Source: Longimycelium tulufanense (GTDB lineage Bacteria; Actinomycetota; Actinomycetes; Mycobacteriales; Pseudonocardiaceae). From it: a DNA stretch of 64,000 nucleotides. The notes beneath the pieces are model-generated. The model saw nothing but the letters and a program-made list of their open reading frames with translations, had not been told where the DNA came from and did not search any database. Made by a program: the position numbers and the translations under genes. Positions 42,627-50,225 of this stretch are shown here, one piece after another; the first letter of the stretch is position 1; each line of letters starts with the position of its first letter. Location of the stretch: positions 62,001-126,000 of the forward strand of contig NZ_BMMK01000009.1 of the NCBI RefSeq assembly GCF_014645795.1, in the 5' to 3' direction.

Positions 42627-42661
42627 GAAAAGGCTGTGGCGGGACTACGCCGACCGAGCGG

Positions 42662-42826
42662 TCAGCGCGTCTCCTTGTGCACCCGGTGCGCGTTGCAGTT
42701 CGGGCAGTACTTCTTCATCGCCAGGCGGTCGGGGTCGTTGCGCCGGTTCTTCTTGGTGATGTAGTTCCGGTGCTTGCACTCCTCGCACGCCAGCGTGATC
42801 TTCGGGCGGACGTCGGTGGCGGCCAC
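42662..42826 (-). CDS. rpmG: Ribosomal protein L33
   Basis: 54 residues from the GTG at 42826 (GAGAGG upstream; an in-frame extension to 42928 is not conserved). Sequence: [51 protein letters not shown]. It keeps both CxxC pairs (CEEC and CPNC), so this is the zinc-binding C+ form; organisms with zinc-regulated paralogues usually carry a C- copy elsewhere. Large-subunit protein near the E site. Confidence 0.97.
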   Translation of the reverse strand: MAATDVRPKITLACEECKHRNYITKKNRRNDPDRLAMKKYCPNCNAHRVHKETR

Positions 42827-42849
42827 GGGGTGCCTCTCTCTCGCTCGTG

Positions 42850-43400
42850 CTCGCACCCCCGCAAGCGGGGGCCCGGGGTCGAAGTCCCCGGCTGGGGTCT
42901 GGGACCGGTTGGTCCCAGTGTGCATCACGTGGTGAACCTGCCCGCCACGCGAGCCCGGTTCACCCGCTCACACCCCCAGTAATGGGGGTTCGGGGACCTG
43001 CCCCACCGCTCCGCGCGACCTCGCGCGGAGCGAAACTCGAGTGAGCAGCCGTCCGCACGGACACCGCCCACCCCTGGCGCCCCCACGAGGTACCGGGCCT
43101 GCGCCTGGTACCCCGCCCGGCGCCGGAGGACTTCCCCGCACACGACGGAAGACCTCCGCAACCCGGCCAGGGCCGACCGGGGACCACCCGAGCGGGCTCC
43201 TCCCCTACGTCACCCTGCTGCTCGGGGGTCCGAAGGACTCATCCGCAACGCCCGAGTCCTCCGCAACCCCGAGTGGGACTCCGGAAGACCTACCCACAGC
43301 GAGCTCGAAGCCCTACGGAACCCCGGTGGGGGTCCGGGGAGCAAGCCCCCCGGGTGGGTGTGGGGGCTTCGCCCCCACAAAAACGCGAAGCGAGCCGGTC
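42850..43400. repeat. Hairpin-rich spacer between tRNA-Met and rpmG
   Basis: About 550 nt without a gene but with a chain of short GC hairpins: CCCCCGCAAGCGGGGG (about 42855), CCGGGG/CCCCGG just after it, CCCCCAGTAATGGGGG (about 42973), GCTCCGCGCG-ACCT-CGCGCGGAGC (43008-43031), and GTGGGGGCTTCGCCCCCAC (about 43359-43377). Short repeats of TCCGCAACCC/GCCC also recur between 43148 and 43275. The 43008-43031 stem may end the tRNA transcript. Confidence 0.55.
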
Positions 43401-43432
43401 TGACGCCGCCAGACACACCTCGCCCCCTCGCG

Positions 43433-43505
43433 TAGCGGTGGCCGGACTCGAACCGGCGACACAGCGATTATGAGCCGCTTGCTCTACCACCTGAGCTACA
43501 CCGCC
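43433..43505 (-). tRNA. Elongator tRNA-Met (CAT anticodon)
   Basis: 73 nt: acceptor GGCGGTG/CACCGCT with one G-U pair, D-arm GCTCAGGTGGTAGAGC, anticodon arm GCGGCTCATAATCGC, T-arm GCCGGTTCGAGTCCGGC, discriminator A. The 5' G1-U72 pair and GTAGCTCAG start differ from the initiator tRNA, so it is an elongator. The position next to tRNA-Thr and rpmG is conserved. Confidence 0.93.
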
Positions 43506-43580
43506 ACACCGGGACATCATAAGACGTCCCACAGGAACAAGCCGCGGGCCCGCTTCGCGAGCACCGCGGCCTTTCCCTTG

Positions 43581-43653
43581 AGCCCCAATACGGAATCGAA
43601 CCGTAGACCTTCTCCTTACCATGGAGACGCTCTGCCGACTGAGCTATTGGGGC
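43581..43653 (-). tRNA. tRNA-Thr (GGT anticodon)
   Basis: 73 nt: acceptor GCCCCAA/TTGGGGC, D-arm GCTCAGTCGGCAGAGC, anticodon stem TCTCC/GGAGA with loop ATGGTAA (GGT), T-arm TACGGTTCGATTCCGTA, discriminator T. CCA not encoded. It starts a tRNA-Thr-tRNA-Met transcript driven by the promoter at 43676-43704. Confidence 0.96.
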
Positions 43654-43675
43654 GTGCCCTCGCGGAGCGAGGAGA

Positions 43676-43704
43676 ACTCTACACAACCCCGGCCCACGAT
43701 CCAA
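43676..43704 (-). promoter_or_regulatory. Promoter of the tRNA-Thr-tRNA-Met unit
   Basis: On the minus strand TTGGAT (43704-43699) and TAGAGT (43681-43676) with a 17-nt spacer. Predicted start about 15-20 nt before tRNA-Thr, a normal tRNA promoter geometry. Confidence 0.7.
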
Positions 43705-43717
43705 AACCGGGGGCGCC

Positions 43718-46333
43718 TCAGCGGACCAGGGTGAGCACGGTCTCGTCCCGGCGCCCCCGTGCCCGCACGGTACGGGCCCGCAGCCACGCCTCGAACCGGT
43801 CCTCCGACAGCGGCCGCGAGATCAGGTAGCCCTGGGCGACGTCGCAGCCCATCTCGATGAGCTGGTCGCGCGCGGCGTCCTCCTCGACACCCTCGGCGAC
43901 CACGATCAGCCCGAGCGAGTGCCCCAGCTCCACGATCGACCGGACGACCGCCATGTCGCCCAGGTCGGTGCCCATGCCCAGGACGAAGCTCTTGTCGATC
44001 TTCACCTCGTCCACCGGGAGCTGGCGGAGGTAGGCCAGCGACGAGTACCCGGTGCCGAAGTCGTCCACCGCCAGCACCACGCCCAGCGCGTGCAGCCGCC
44101 GCAGGACCGGCAGCGCCCGCTCCGGCTCTGCCATGACCCCGGACTCGGTCAGTTCGAACGACAGCAGGCGCGGTGGCACGTCGTGCCGGCGCAGTGCTTC
44201 GGCCACCCGGTCCGGGAACGTCTCGTCGGCGAGGTTGCGCACGGACAGGTTGACCGCGGCGGACAGCCGCAGTCCCCGATCGAGCCACCCGCGCACCTTG
44301 GCCAGGGCGCTGTCCATCACGAACGAGGTCAGCGCGTCGACCAGTCCGGTGGCTTCCACGGCCGGCACGAACTCGTCGGGGTCCAGCCGGCCGAACTCCG
44401 GGTGCACCCAGCGCACCAGCGCTTCCACCCCGAGCACCTCACGACCTGGCAGCGCCACCTTCGGCTGGTAGTGCACGGTGACCTGCCCGCTGTCCAGTGC
44501 CTGCCGGAACTGGGTGACGAGCTGGAACCGGCGCAGGAAGATCTGCCCCATGCTCGGCAGGTAGGCGCGGACGGCGTCCCCGCTGGTGCGTGCCGCGCGC
44601 AGCGCCACGTCGGCGCGCTGCAGCAGGCTGTCGACCTCCACGCCGCCCTCGCCGCCGTCCGGTGGCACGGCCACATACCCCACAACCGCACCGGCCTCGA
44701 CGTTGAGCTTGTCCACCGGGTACGGCGCCGCCAACACCTCGTGCAGTTGCTCGGCCAGCTTGTGCCCCTCCGCCTCGGTGCGATCGACCAGCAGCGCGGC
44801 GAAGGCGCCACCTTCCAGCCGTGCCAAGGGCACGTCGTCGCCGAGTGCCTCCTTGAGCCGTCGCCCGGCGGCCACCACGATGCGGTCGCTCCAGGTGTGC
44901 CCCAGCGCGTCACTGACCGCCGACAGCACGTCCAGGTCGAGGCGCAGCAGCACGGAACCGGAGTGCCGGCGCAGTCGTTCCAGCACGGCCTCGCGGAAGC
45001 CCGGCCGGTTCAGCAGGTTCGTGAGCGGGTCGTGGTAGGCGTCGTGCCGGAGCCTGGCGAGCAGTCGCCGGTTGTCCAGCGCTGTGGCCAGGTGGCTGGC
45101 CAGGGTGCCGAGGAGTTGGACGTCGGAGCGACCGAAGCCGCGCCAGCGGCTGAGCCGGTCGTGCGCCTCGACGGTGCCGAGCAGTTGGTGCGCGCCCCGG
45201 AGCGGGACCACCAGCGACTCGTGCGCACCGCGGTGCCGCAGTGCCTGCCGGACGTCGTCGTCGGCGTCCAGGCTGCGGAAGTAGCGGACGTGGCCGCCGG
45301 GGAGCTCGACCAGCGGGTCGTCCGGGGACGGGTGCTCCGCGCCCGCCGGGAGTGGCCGGCCGGCGACCACGGTGCGGGTCGGGCCGGCCTGGTCCAGGCG
45401 CAGGTGCAGCACGACGCGCTTGGCCGAGAGCTGCTCGCGCAACCGCTGGGCGATCTTCTGCCACTCGTCGGAGTCCAGCTCGGTGAGCGAGCTCTCCAGC
45501 AGCTTGCCGGGGCGCGCCACGACCTGCTGCCCAGAGCGGGCCACGCTGAGGCTGACGTCGCTGAGGGTCTCCAGGTCCCGCTGTTCGCGCAGCAGCCCGT
45601 AGTAGGCGCGGTAGAGGGCGGCCAGTGCCGCGACGACCAGGATGTTCAGCACCCAGCCCCAGTCCGCGCGGTGGGCGACCTCGTAGACGACGACACCGAC
45701 CGAGATGTTGAGCAGGCCGACGACCAGGGTGTGCAGGGCGAGCCGGAAGGCGGCCGGCAGCCGGGGCTCGCCGCGCAGGATGTTCAGCGCGGTCAGGCCG
45801 AGGGCGGTGCTCACCAGCGGTGCGGCCAGGGCACCGAGCAGCGCGGCCACCCAGGGCGGGGCCGCACCCTCCAGGGCCTGCTTGAGCAGGGAGTAGATCG
45901 CGAACGGCGCCGCGATCTCCAGGCACATGACGCCGACGTTGTAGACCAGGTTGCTGGTCAGCCGGCGGACGAGCTGGCTGCCCACGCCGGCGAGCAGGTG
46001 CGCGGCCAGTACGACCTCGAACGGCGCGCTGAGCAGGCCGAGCACGAGCGGGATCTCGGTGAAGGAGATGGCCCAGCCGACCTGCCGGATGTCCACGTCG
46101 ATGGTGAGGTGCTCGGCGAGCAGGAAGCCGAGTACCAGCAGCGGCCCGATCCACAGCAGGCGGGTCTCGAGCTCCAGCGGCAGCCACCAGGCGACCGCGG
46201 CGGCGGCGACAACGCCCACCACCAGGACGGCGCGCGAGAACGCTCGGTAGAGCAGCCGCCGGCGCGGATCCATCTGCGCCCGGTCGGACAGGCGGGACGA
46301 GTCCGGGTCATGCGGGCGGTGGTGATCGGACAT
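43718..46333 (-). CDS. Membrane-bound GAF-GGDEF-EAL cyclic-di-GMP protein, degenerate GGDEF
   Basis: 871 residues from the ATG at 46333 (GGAGG upstream). N-terminal membrane sensor with about eight helices (residues 30-255, MASE-like), a GAF-type domain (about 300-430, WQKIAQRLREQL through HLATALDNRRLL), a GGDEF domain (HDPLTNLLNRPGF) in which the catalytic motif reads EGGAF from E507, so cyclase activity is unlikely, and an EAL domain (LGVEALVRWVHP with E637, NLSVRN, DDFGTGYSSLAYLRQLPVDE, KIDKSF, EGVEE). EAL residues look intact, so this is probably a c-di-GMP phosphodiesterase controlled by membrane and GAF signals. Ends 15 nt before the tRNA-Thr promoter. Confidence 0.92.
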   Translation of the reverse strand: MSDHHRPHDPDSSRLSDRAQMDPRRRLLYRAFSRAVLVVGVVAAAAVAWWLPLELETRLLWIGPLLVLGFLLAEHLTIDVDIRQVGWAISFTEIPLVLGLLSAPFEVVLAAHLLAGVGSQLVRRLTSNLVYNVGVMCLEIAAPFAIYSLLKQALEGAAPPWVAALLGALAAPLVSTALGLTALNILRGEPRLPAAFRLALHTLVVGLLNISVGVVVYEVAHRADWGWVLNILVVAALAALYRAYYGLLREQRDLETLSDVSLSVARSGQQVVARPGKLLESSLTELDSDEWQKIAQRLREQLSAKRVVLHLRLDQAGPTRTVVAGRPLPAGAEHPSPDDPLVELPGGHVRYFRSLDADDDVRQALRHRGAHESLVVPLRGAHQLLGTVEAHDRLSRWRGFGRSDVQLLGTLASHLATALDNRRLLARLRHDAYHDPLTNLLNRPGFREAVLERLRRHSGSVLLRLDLDVLSAVSDALGHTWSDRIVVAAGRRLKEALGDDVPLARLEGGAFAALLVDRTEAEGHKLAEQLHEVLAAPYPVDKLNVEAGAVVGYVAVPPDGGEGGVEVDSLLQRADVALRAARTSGDAVRAYLPSMGQIFLRRFQLVTQFRQALDSGQVTVHYQPKVALPGREVLGVEALVRWVHPEFGRLDPDEFVPAVEATGLVDALTSFVMDSALAKVRGWLDRGLRLSAAVNLSVRNLADETFPDRVAEALRRHDVPPRLLSFELTESGVMAEPERALPVLRRLHALGVVLAVDDFGTGYSSLAYLRQLPVDEVKIDKSFVLGMGTDLGDMAVVRSIVELGHSLGLIVVAEGVEEDAARDQLIEMGCDVAQGYLISRPLSEDRFEAWLRARTVRARGRRDETVLTLVR

Positions 46334-46751
46334 GGCCCTCCTCATCACCTTCGTCCCCGACACCGCGTGGGCAGTAACGGGACCGCACCGTCGCCCGATC
46401 GTGACGGACGCCCGCCCGCTTGACCAGAGCGCTCCGGCTAACAACCACGGACCGCACACATTGCTCACCCGATCGGATAGGTGGCTGGCACTAGGCCAAC
46501 CCACCCCTACCGGTCACGTGCCGTCACCCGGTCGCGGAACCCATCAGGCAACTCCCTGGTGGCAATTGCCAGTGATCGGGTTCTGGATACCCCTTTGGAG
46601 TGGTCGAGAGCAATATCGGGTAAACCTTGTGTCCACTACGCAGTGTAACCGCTTGGCATCCGGTCCTGCGAAGGCGCAGGTCTCGTTACTGTTTGGCGTC
46701 ATCAGCCGTCGTGTGGTGAAGCTGACACTTCCGGCGCCGTCTTCCCAAGTG
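46334..46751. other. Upstream region of the GGDEF-EAL gene
   Basis: About 420 nt without a supported gene. The part at 46590-46680 is less GC-rich than the neighbours and contains a small CACTACGCAGTG inverted repeat. It should hold the promoter of the GGDEF-EAL gene. I looked for a nucleotide-sensing riboswitch and could not support one. Confidence 0.4.
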
Positions 46752-47534
46752 TCAGACGTGCAGTGTCCCGCTCAGCACCGTCACGGCACGGCCGGCGAGA
46801 ACGACCCGGTCCCCGCGTCGCGCGACACGCACAATCCCTCCTCGGGGTGACGCCTGCTCGCCGACGAGTTCGGCCCGGCCGAGCCGGTCGGACCACCGGC
46901 AGGCGAGCGTGCAGTGCGCGGACCCGGTCACGTCGTCCTCGGGCACGCCCGCCGCGGGGTAGAAGCACCGGCTGACGAAGTCGATGTCCGCCCGGTCGCC
47001 GGGTGCGGTCACGATGACCCCGCGAACGGGCAGCCGCTCCAACACCGCCAGGTCCGGGCGCAGTGCCCGCAGCTCCGCCGCCGAGGCGACCTCCACCAGG
47101 AAGTCTGAGACGCCGCGGGTCACCGCCTGGATGCGCACGCCGGGCAGCCCGCCGGTCAGGTCCGACGGTGGCTCGACGGGTGCGGGCGGGTCGGCCGGGA
47201 AGTCCATCGACAGCCAGCCGTCCGCACCGACCGCACAGGTCAGCACGCCACTGCGGGTGTGGAAGCGGCGCGTGCCACCGAGGATGTGCGCGGTGGCGAG
47301 GGTGGCGTGGCCGCACAGGTCGACCTCGGTGGTCGGGGTGAACCAGCGCAGCGGCAGCGCACCGTCGACCTCGCGGTCCAGCTCCACGAACGCGGTCTCG
47401 GCGTGCTTCATCTCGGCGGCGACCGACCGCATCCACGCCCCGGTGGCCGGTTCCCGCAGGAGCACCACGCCCGCGGGGTTGCCCGCGAAGGCGCGGTCGG
47501 TGAAGGCGTCCACGACATGGATCTCGATACCCAT
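46752..47534 (-). CDS. PhzF-family isomerase
   Basis: 260 residues, ATG at 47534. PhzF/DapF-like fold: IHVVDAFTDRAFAGNPAGVV, MKHAETAFVE with the catalytic Glu (E46), PTTEVDLCGHATLATAHIL, and the second-half motif EDDVTGSAHCTLACRWSDRL. Family members catalyse proton shifts on phenazine precursors or amino-acid-like substrates; PhzF itself isomerises trans-2,3-dihydro-3-hydroxyanthranilate. No phenazine genes are nearby, so the substrate is unknown. Divergent from the thioesterase gene, 78 nt apart. Confidence 0.9.
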   Translation of the reverse strand: MGIEIHVVDAFTDRAFAGNPAGVVLLREPATGAWMRSVAAEMKHAETAFVELDREVDGALPLRWFTPTTEVDLCGHATLATAHILGGTRRFHTRSGVLTCAVGADGWLSMDFPADPPAPVEPPSDLTGGLPGVRIQAVTRGVSDFLVEVASAAELRALRPDLAVLERLPVRGVIVTAPGDRADIDFVSRCFYPAAGVPEDDVTGSAHCTLACRWSDRLGRAELVGEQASPRGGIVRVARRGDRVVLAGRAVTVLSGTLHV

Positions 47535-47575
47535 GCCCGCAACCTAAACGGTGGAAAACCTGGGCAAGAGCGATT

Positions 47576-47605
47576 TTGGCGCCGCGCACGGGGCGCCCCT
47601 AGCCT
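47576..47605 (+). promoter_or_regulatory. Promoter for a probably leaderless thioesterase mRNA
   Basis: TTGGCG (47576-47581) and TAGCCT (47600-47605) are 18 nt apart. The start ATG at 47613 lies 7 nt after the -10 box and has no ribosome-binding site, so transcription likely begins at the start codon. Confidence 0.6.
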
Positions 47606-47612
47606 CGGTGGC

Positions 47613-47996
47613 ATGGACGTGGCGCCGGGCACCCAGACAACCGTGGAGCGGGTCGTCGAGGAATCGGACACCGCGAGCGTGGTGGGCAGCGGGGACGTGC
47701 CCGTGCTCGCCACGCCCAGGCTGCTCGCACTCGCCGAGGCCGCAACGGTCGCGCTGCTGGCCAGGCACCTGGCCCCCGGCTGGACGACGGTCGGCACCCG
47801 GGTGGAGCTGGACCACGTGCGGGCGACACCCGTCGGCGGAAAGGTCACCGTGCGGGCGACGTTGGCCGAGGCCAACGGCAAGCGCCTGCGATTCGAATTC
47901 GAAGCGGTCGACGGGGACGGCCAGGTGGTCGGCCGGGGCACCGTCCACCGGGCCCTGGTGGAGCGGGAGCGCTTCCTCGGCCCGACCCGGAACTGA
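47613..47996 (+). CDS. Hot-dog thioesterase, FlK-like
   Basis: 127 residues, ATG at 47613. Single hot-dog domain: VEESDTASVVGSGDVPVLAT, PRLLALAEAATVALLARHL on the central helix, TTVGTRVELDHVRATPVGGK, VRATLAEANGKRLRFEFEAV, GRGTVHRALVERERF. The Thr-Pro (ATP), Glu (LAEAA) and His (LDH) placement corresponds to the catalytic triad region of fluoroacetyl-CoA thioesterase FlK. Many actinobacteria carry FlK-like proteins acting on other acyl-CoAs, so the substrate is not claimed. Probably translated from a leaderless mRNA. Confidence 0.8.
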   Translation: MDVAPGTQTTVERVVEESDTASVVGSGDVPVLATPRLLALAEAATVALLARHLAPGWTTVGTRVELDHVRATPVGGKVTVRATLAEANGKRLRFEFEAVDGDGQVVGRGTVHRALVERERFLGPTRN

Positions 47997-48141
47997 CCCG
48001 GCGGCGGGCCCTCGGTGCCGCTGTCCGCCGCGTGGCGGAGCGGGCAGGCCGGCCAGGCGCATGCGCTCAGCGGTCCGCACCGTGCCCTCATCGGCTCCGG
48101 TGCCCCTCCCGGAGACGATCCCAACCTGATCTGATCAGCTC

Positions 48142-48999
48142 ATGCGGGTTCTGGTCACCGGTGCATCCGGCTATGTGGGCCAAGCCGTGGTGCGCGCGCT
48201 GGCCGCTGCCGGCCACCAGCCGATCGGTCTGGTGCACCGGGTCGCGTCGTCCGACCTCGGTGGCATCACGTGGCGCCGTGGTGACGTGCTCGACGTGCCC
48301 TCGTTGCGGGCAGCGGTCGACGGTGTCGACGCGGTGGTGCATCTCGTGGCGCTCGCCAACGTGCGGGAGTCGTTCGAGCACCCGACCCGCTACTACCGGG
48401 TGAACGTGGGCGGCACGACCAACGTGCTCGACGCCCTCGCGGACCAGGTGGGTCCGGCACGTCTGGTGTTGGCCTCCACCGCCAGCGTGTACGGCTCGCC
48501 CGCCCGACAGCCCATCACCGAGGACACGCTGCCCGACCCCAACAACCCCTACGCCGCTTCGAAGCTGGCCGCTGAGCAGGCCGTGGCATGGCAGACGCGG
48601 GCCGGCCGGTTGGGTGCGGTCACGTTGCGGTTGTTCAACGTGGCCGGCGCCGTGGGAGAGCAGGGCGATCAGGACGACACCCGAGTCATCACCCGAGCCT
48701 GTGCGGTGGCCTCGGGGCGGGTGGCCGGCCTCGACATCTACGGCGACGGCTCCGCCGTCCGCGACTTCGTGCACGTCGCCGATGTGGCGCGTGCCTTCGT
48801 CCTGGCGCTGGATACCTGCCGGTGGGGGGACTACCGGGTGTTCAACGTGGGAGCGACACCGGCGACCGTGAACGAGATCGTGGCCGTGACCGAGTCGGTG
48901 GCCAGGCGACCGGTTCCGGTGACGCGGCACCCGGCCCATCCCGGTGAGGTCCGTGAGATGCGTGCGGCGACCGAGCGGATCCGGCGTGAGCTGGGGTGA
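48142..48999 (+). CDS. NAD-dependent epimerase/dehydratase
   Basis: 285 residues, ATG at 48142; no clear ribosome site. Extended short-chain dehydrogenase: Rossmann motif TGASGYVG at 6-13, catalytic Y137 and K141 (PYAASK), STASVYGSP before it, RLFNVAGA and the substrate-domain helix DFVHVADVARAFVLAL. Most like UDP-glucose 4-epimerase/nucleotide-sugar epimerases. It may act in envelope sugar or antibiotic-sugar metabolism. The nearest other nucleotide-sugar gene is rfbA, 10 kb away. Confidence 0.88.
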   Translation: MRVLVTGASGYVGQAVVRALAAAGHQPIGLVHRVASSDLGGITWRRGDVLDVPSLRAAVDGVDAVVHLVALANVRESFEHPTRYYRVNVGGTTNVLDALADQVGPARLVLASTASVYGSPARQPITEDTLPDPNNPYAASKLAAEQAVAWQTRAGRLGAVTLRLFNVAGAVGEQGDQDDTRVITRACAVASGRVAGLDIYGDGSAVRDFVHVADVARAFVLALDTCRWGDYRVFNVGATPATVNEIVAVTESVARRPVPVTRHPAHPGEVREMRAATERIRRELG

Positions 49000-49078
49000 G
49001 TTCCCGAGCGGTCCAGGTTGCCGGACATCGTTGCCGATCAGTGGCGGGTCGAGTGCCGGTCACCGCGAGGTGACGGGT

Positions 49079-49133
49079 GAAGCGAGCATCGGGGCGATAA
49101 GGCGCACAGCGAAACCCAGAACCGAGCAATCCA
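49079..49133 (+). repeat. Start-codon-proximal repeat upstream of the flavoprotein gene
   Basis: Full-length, diverged copy: AGCGAGCATCGGGGCGATAA, then GGCGCACAGCGA, AACCCAGAA and CCGAGCAATCCA. It aligns end to end with the 74-bp tandem units before rfbA (GAGTGAGCATCGCC, AAGGTGCGGAGCGAG, CCGAGCAATCCA). The core ends 24 nt before the GTG start at 49154. Confidence 0.7.
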
Positions 49134-49153
49134 ACGGAGCAGGGAGGTCACGG

Positions 49154-49714
49154 GTGTCGCACGGGGTGTTAGCGGTCGTCGGGTCGGCCGCCGGCGGGCT
49201 GCAGGGCCTGCGCACGGGCCTGGTCGAGCCGGCGGTGGACCTCGGTTGGCAGGTAGGGGTCACGTTGACGCCGACCGCCGCCCGCTGGCTGGCCGATCTC
49301 GGCGAGATCGAGCGGCTGGCCGAGGTCACCGGGTTGCCGGTGCGGTGGGAGTCCCGGTTGCCCCGCGAGCCCAGGCCGCATCCGCCGGCCGACTGCTACG
49401 TGGTTGCCCCGGCCAGCGCGAACACCGTCGCGAAGCTCGCGCTGGGGATCGGGGACAACCAGGCGCTCACGCCGGTCTGCGAGGGGATCGGAACGCCCGG
49501 GGTCGATGTCGTGGTGTTCCCCAGGGTGAACGCCGCGAACGCCCGGCACCCGGCCTGGGAGGGTCACCTGGCCACGCTCCGAGGCGGCGGTGTCCACCTC
49601 GTCTACGGTCCGGACGTCTGGCCGCTGTACGAGAGCGGGGAGGAGCCCGACCGAGCCATGCCGTGGGCGACCATCCTCGAGACGGTTCAGCGCACCCGGC
49701 CGAACTCGGCGTAG
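49154..49714 (+). CDS. Flavoprotein of the phosphopantothenoylcysteine-decarboxylase type
   Basis: 186 residues from the GTG at 49154 (GGGAGG 6 nt upstream). Flavodoxin-like Rossmann fold: GVLAVVGSAAGGLQGLRTGL, GWQVGVTLTPTAARWL, and the hallmark ADCYVVAPASANTVAKLALG followed by IGDNQAL, typical of HFCD-type flavin decarboxylases and PPC decarboxylase-like proteins. CoaC proper uses a catalytic His not obvious here. Possibly peptide-cysteine decarboxylation or flavin handling; substrate unknown. The last 28 nt overlap the convergent Nudix gene. Confidence 0.85.
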   Translation: MSHGVLAVVGSAAGGLQGLRTGLVEPAVDLGWQVGVTLTPTAARWLADLGEIERLAEVTGLPVRWESRLPREPRPHPPADCYVVAPASANTVAKLALGIGDNQALTPVCEGIGTPGVDVVVFPRVNAANARHPAWEGHLATLRGGGVHLVYGPDVWPLYESGEEPDRAMPWATILETVQRTRPNSA

Positions 49715-50205
49715 CGCGGGACGCCGTCCGCCAGCGCCGTCAGCGCGGTCAGGACGCGTCGCCGCAGGGACGGCCGGAGTTCGGCGGCCGGGTCCGCCGG
49801 GTCCAGGAGGTGAACGGCGCGCAGCTCGTCGGTGGCGAGGCGAAGGTTCGCGATCTGGTCGTCGTCCAGGACTCCCCCGTCGAAGACGAACGCCACGGCA
49901 TCTCCCCAGGCCCCGTGCGCGGGCACCCAGTCGACCACCAGCAGAGGGCCGATCGGCAACACCGTCCCCAGCTCCTCGCGGATTTCGCGGTGGCACGCCA
50001 TGAGCGGTGACTCGTCGTCCTCGACCATCCCGCCCGGCAGGTCCAGGTAGGGCTTGTAGGTCGGCTCGACGAACAGGACGCGGCCGGCGTGGTCGCGCAC
50101 CAGGGCACCGGAGGCGGTTCTCTTGCGTGGCATTCGTTTCGCGATACCGGGCACGAACTCCCGCTCCGGCTCCCCCTCGGCGTTCAGGTCCTCGGCCAGC
50201 CCCAC
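49687..50205 (-). CDS. Nudix hydrolase
   Basis: 172 residues from the GTG at 50205; an ATG at 50133 is an alternative. A TAGGGT box 8 nt upstream of the GTG and absence of a ribosome site suggest a leaderless mRNA. Full Nudix box: GMVEDDESPLMACHREIREE followed by LGT, fitting GX5EX7REUXEEXGU. Flanking strands: ALVRDHAGRVLFVEPTYKPY, WGDAVAFVFDGGVL. It hydrolyses a nucleoside diphosphate linked to another moiety; substrate unknown. Its 3' end overlaps the flavoprotein gene tail to tail. Confidence 0.92.
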   Translation of the reverse strand: MGLAEDLNAEGEPEREFVPGIAKRMPRKRTASGALVRDHAGRVLFVEPTYKPYLDLPGGMVEDDESPLMACHREIREELGTVLPIGPLLVVDWVPAHGAWGDAVAFVFDGGVLDDDQIANLRLATDELRAVHLLDPADPAAELRPSLRRRVLTALTALADGVPRYAEFGRVR

Positions 50206-50225
50206 GGCGGGTAACCCTAGCGATC

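Noticed and set aside
43041..43403. 120-codon frame with SSATP/GTPE-like repeats between tRNA-Met and rpmG
   Set aside because: The repeats reflect DNA hairpins and GC bias; no ribosome site and the frame runs into the tRNA region.
46500..46680. Possible nucleotide-sensing riboswitch or small RNA upstream of the GGDEF-EAL gene
   Set aside because: Partial resemblance to conserved loops only; no consistent stem set could be drawn on either strand.
48020..48060. A further repeat copy (GCGGAGCGGGCAGG) before the epimerase gene
   Set aside because: Lacks CCGAGCAA and lies about 85 nt from the start codon, so the match is not convincing.
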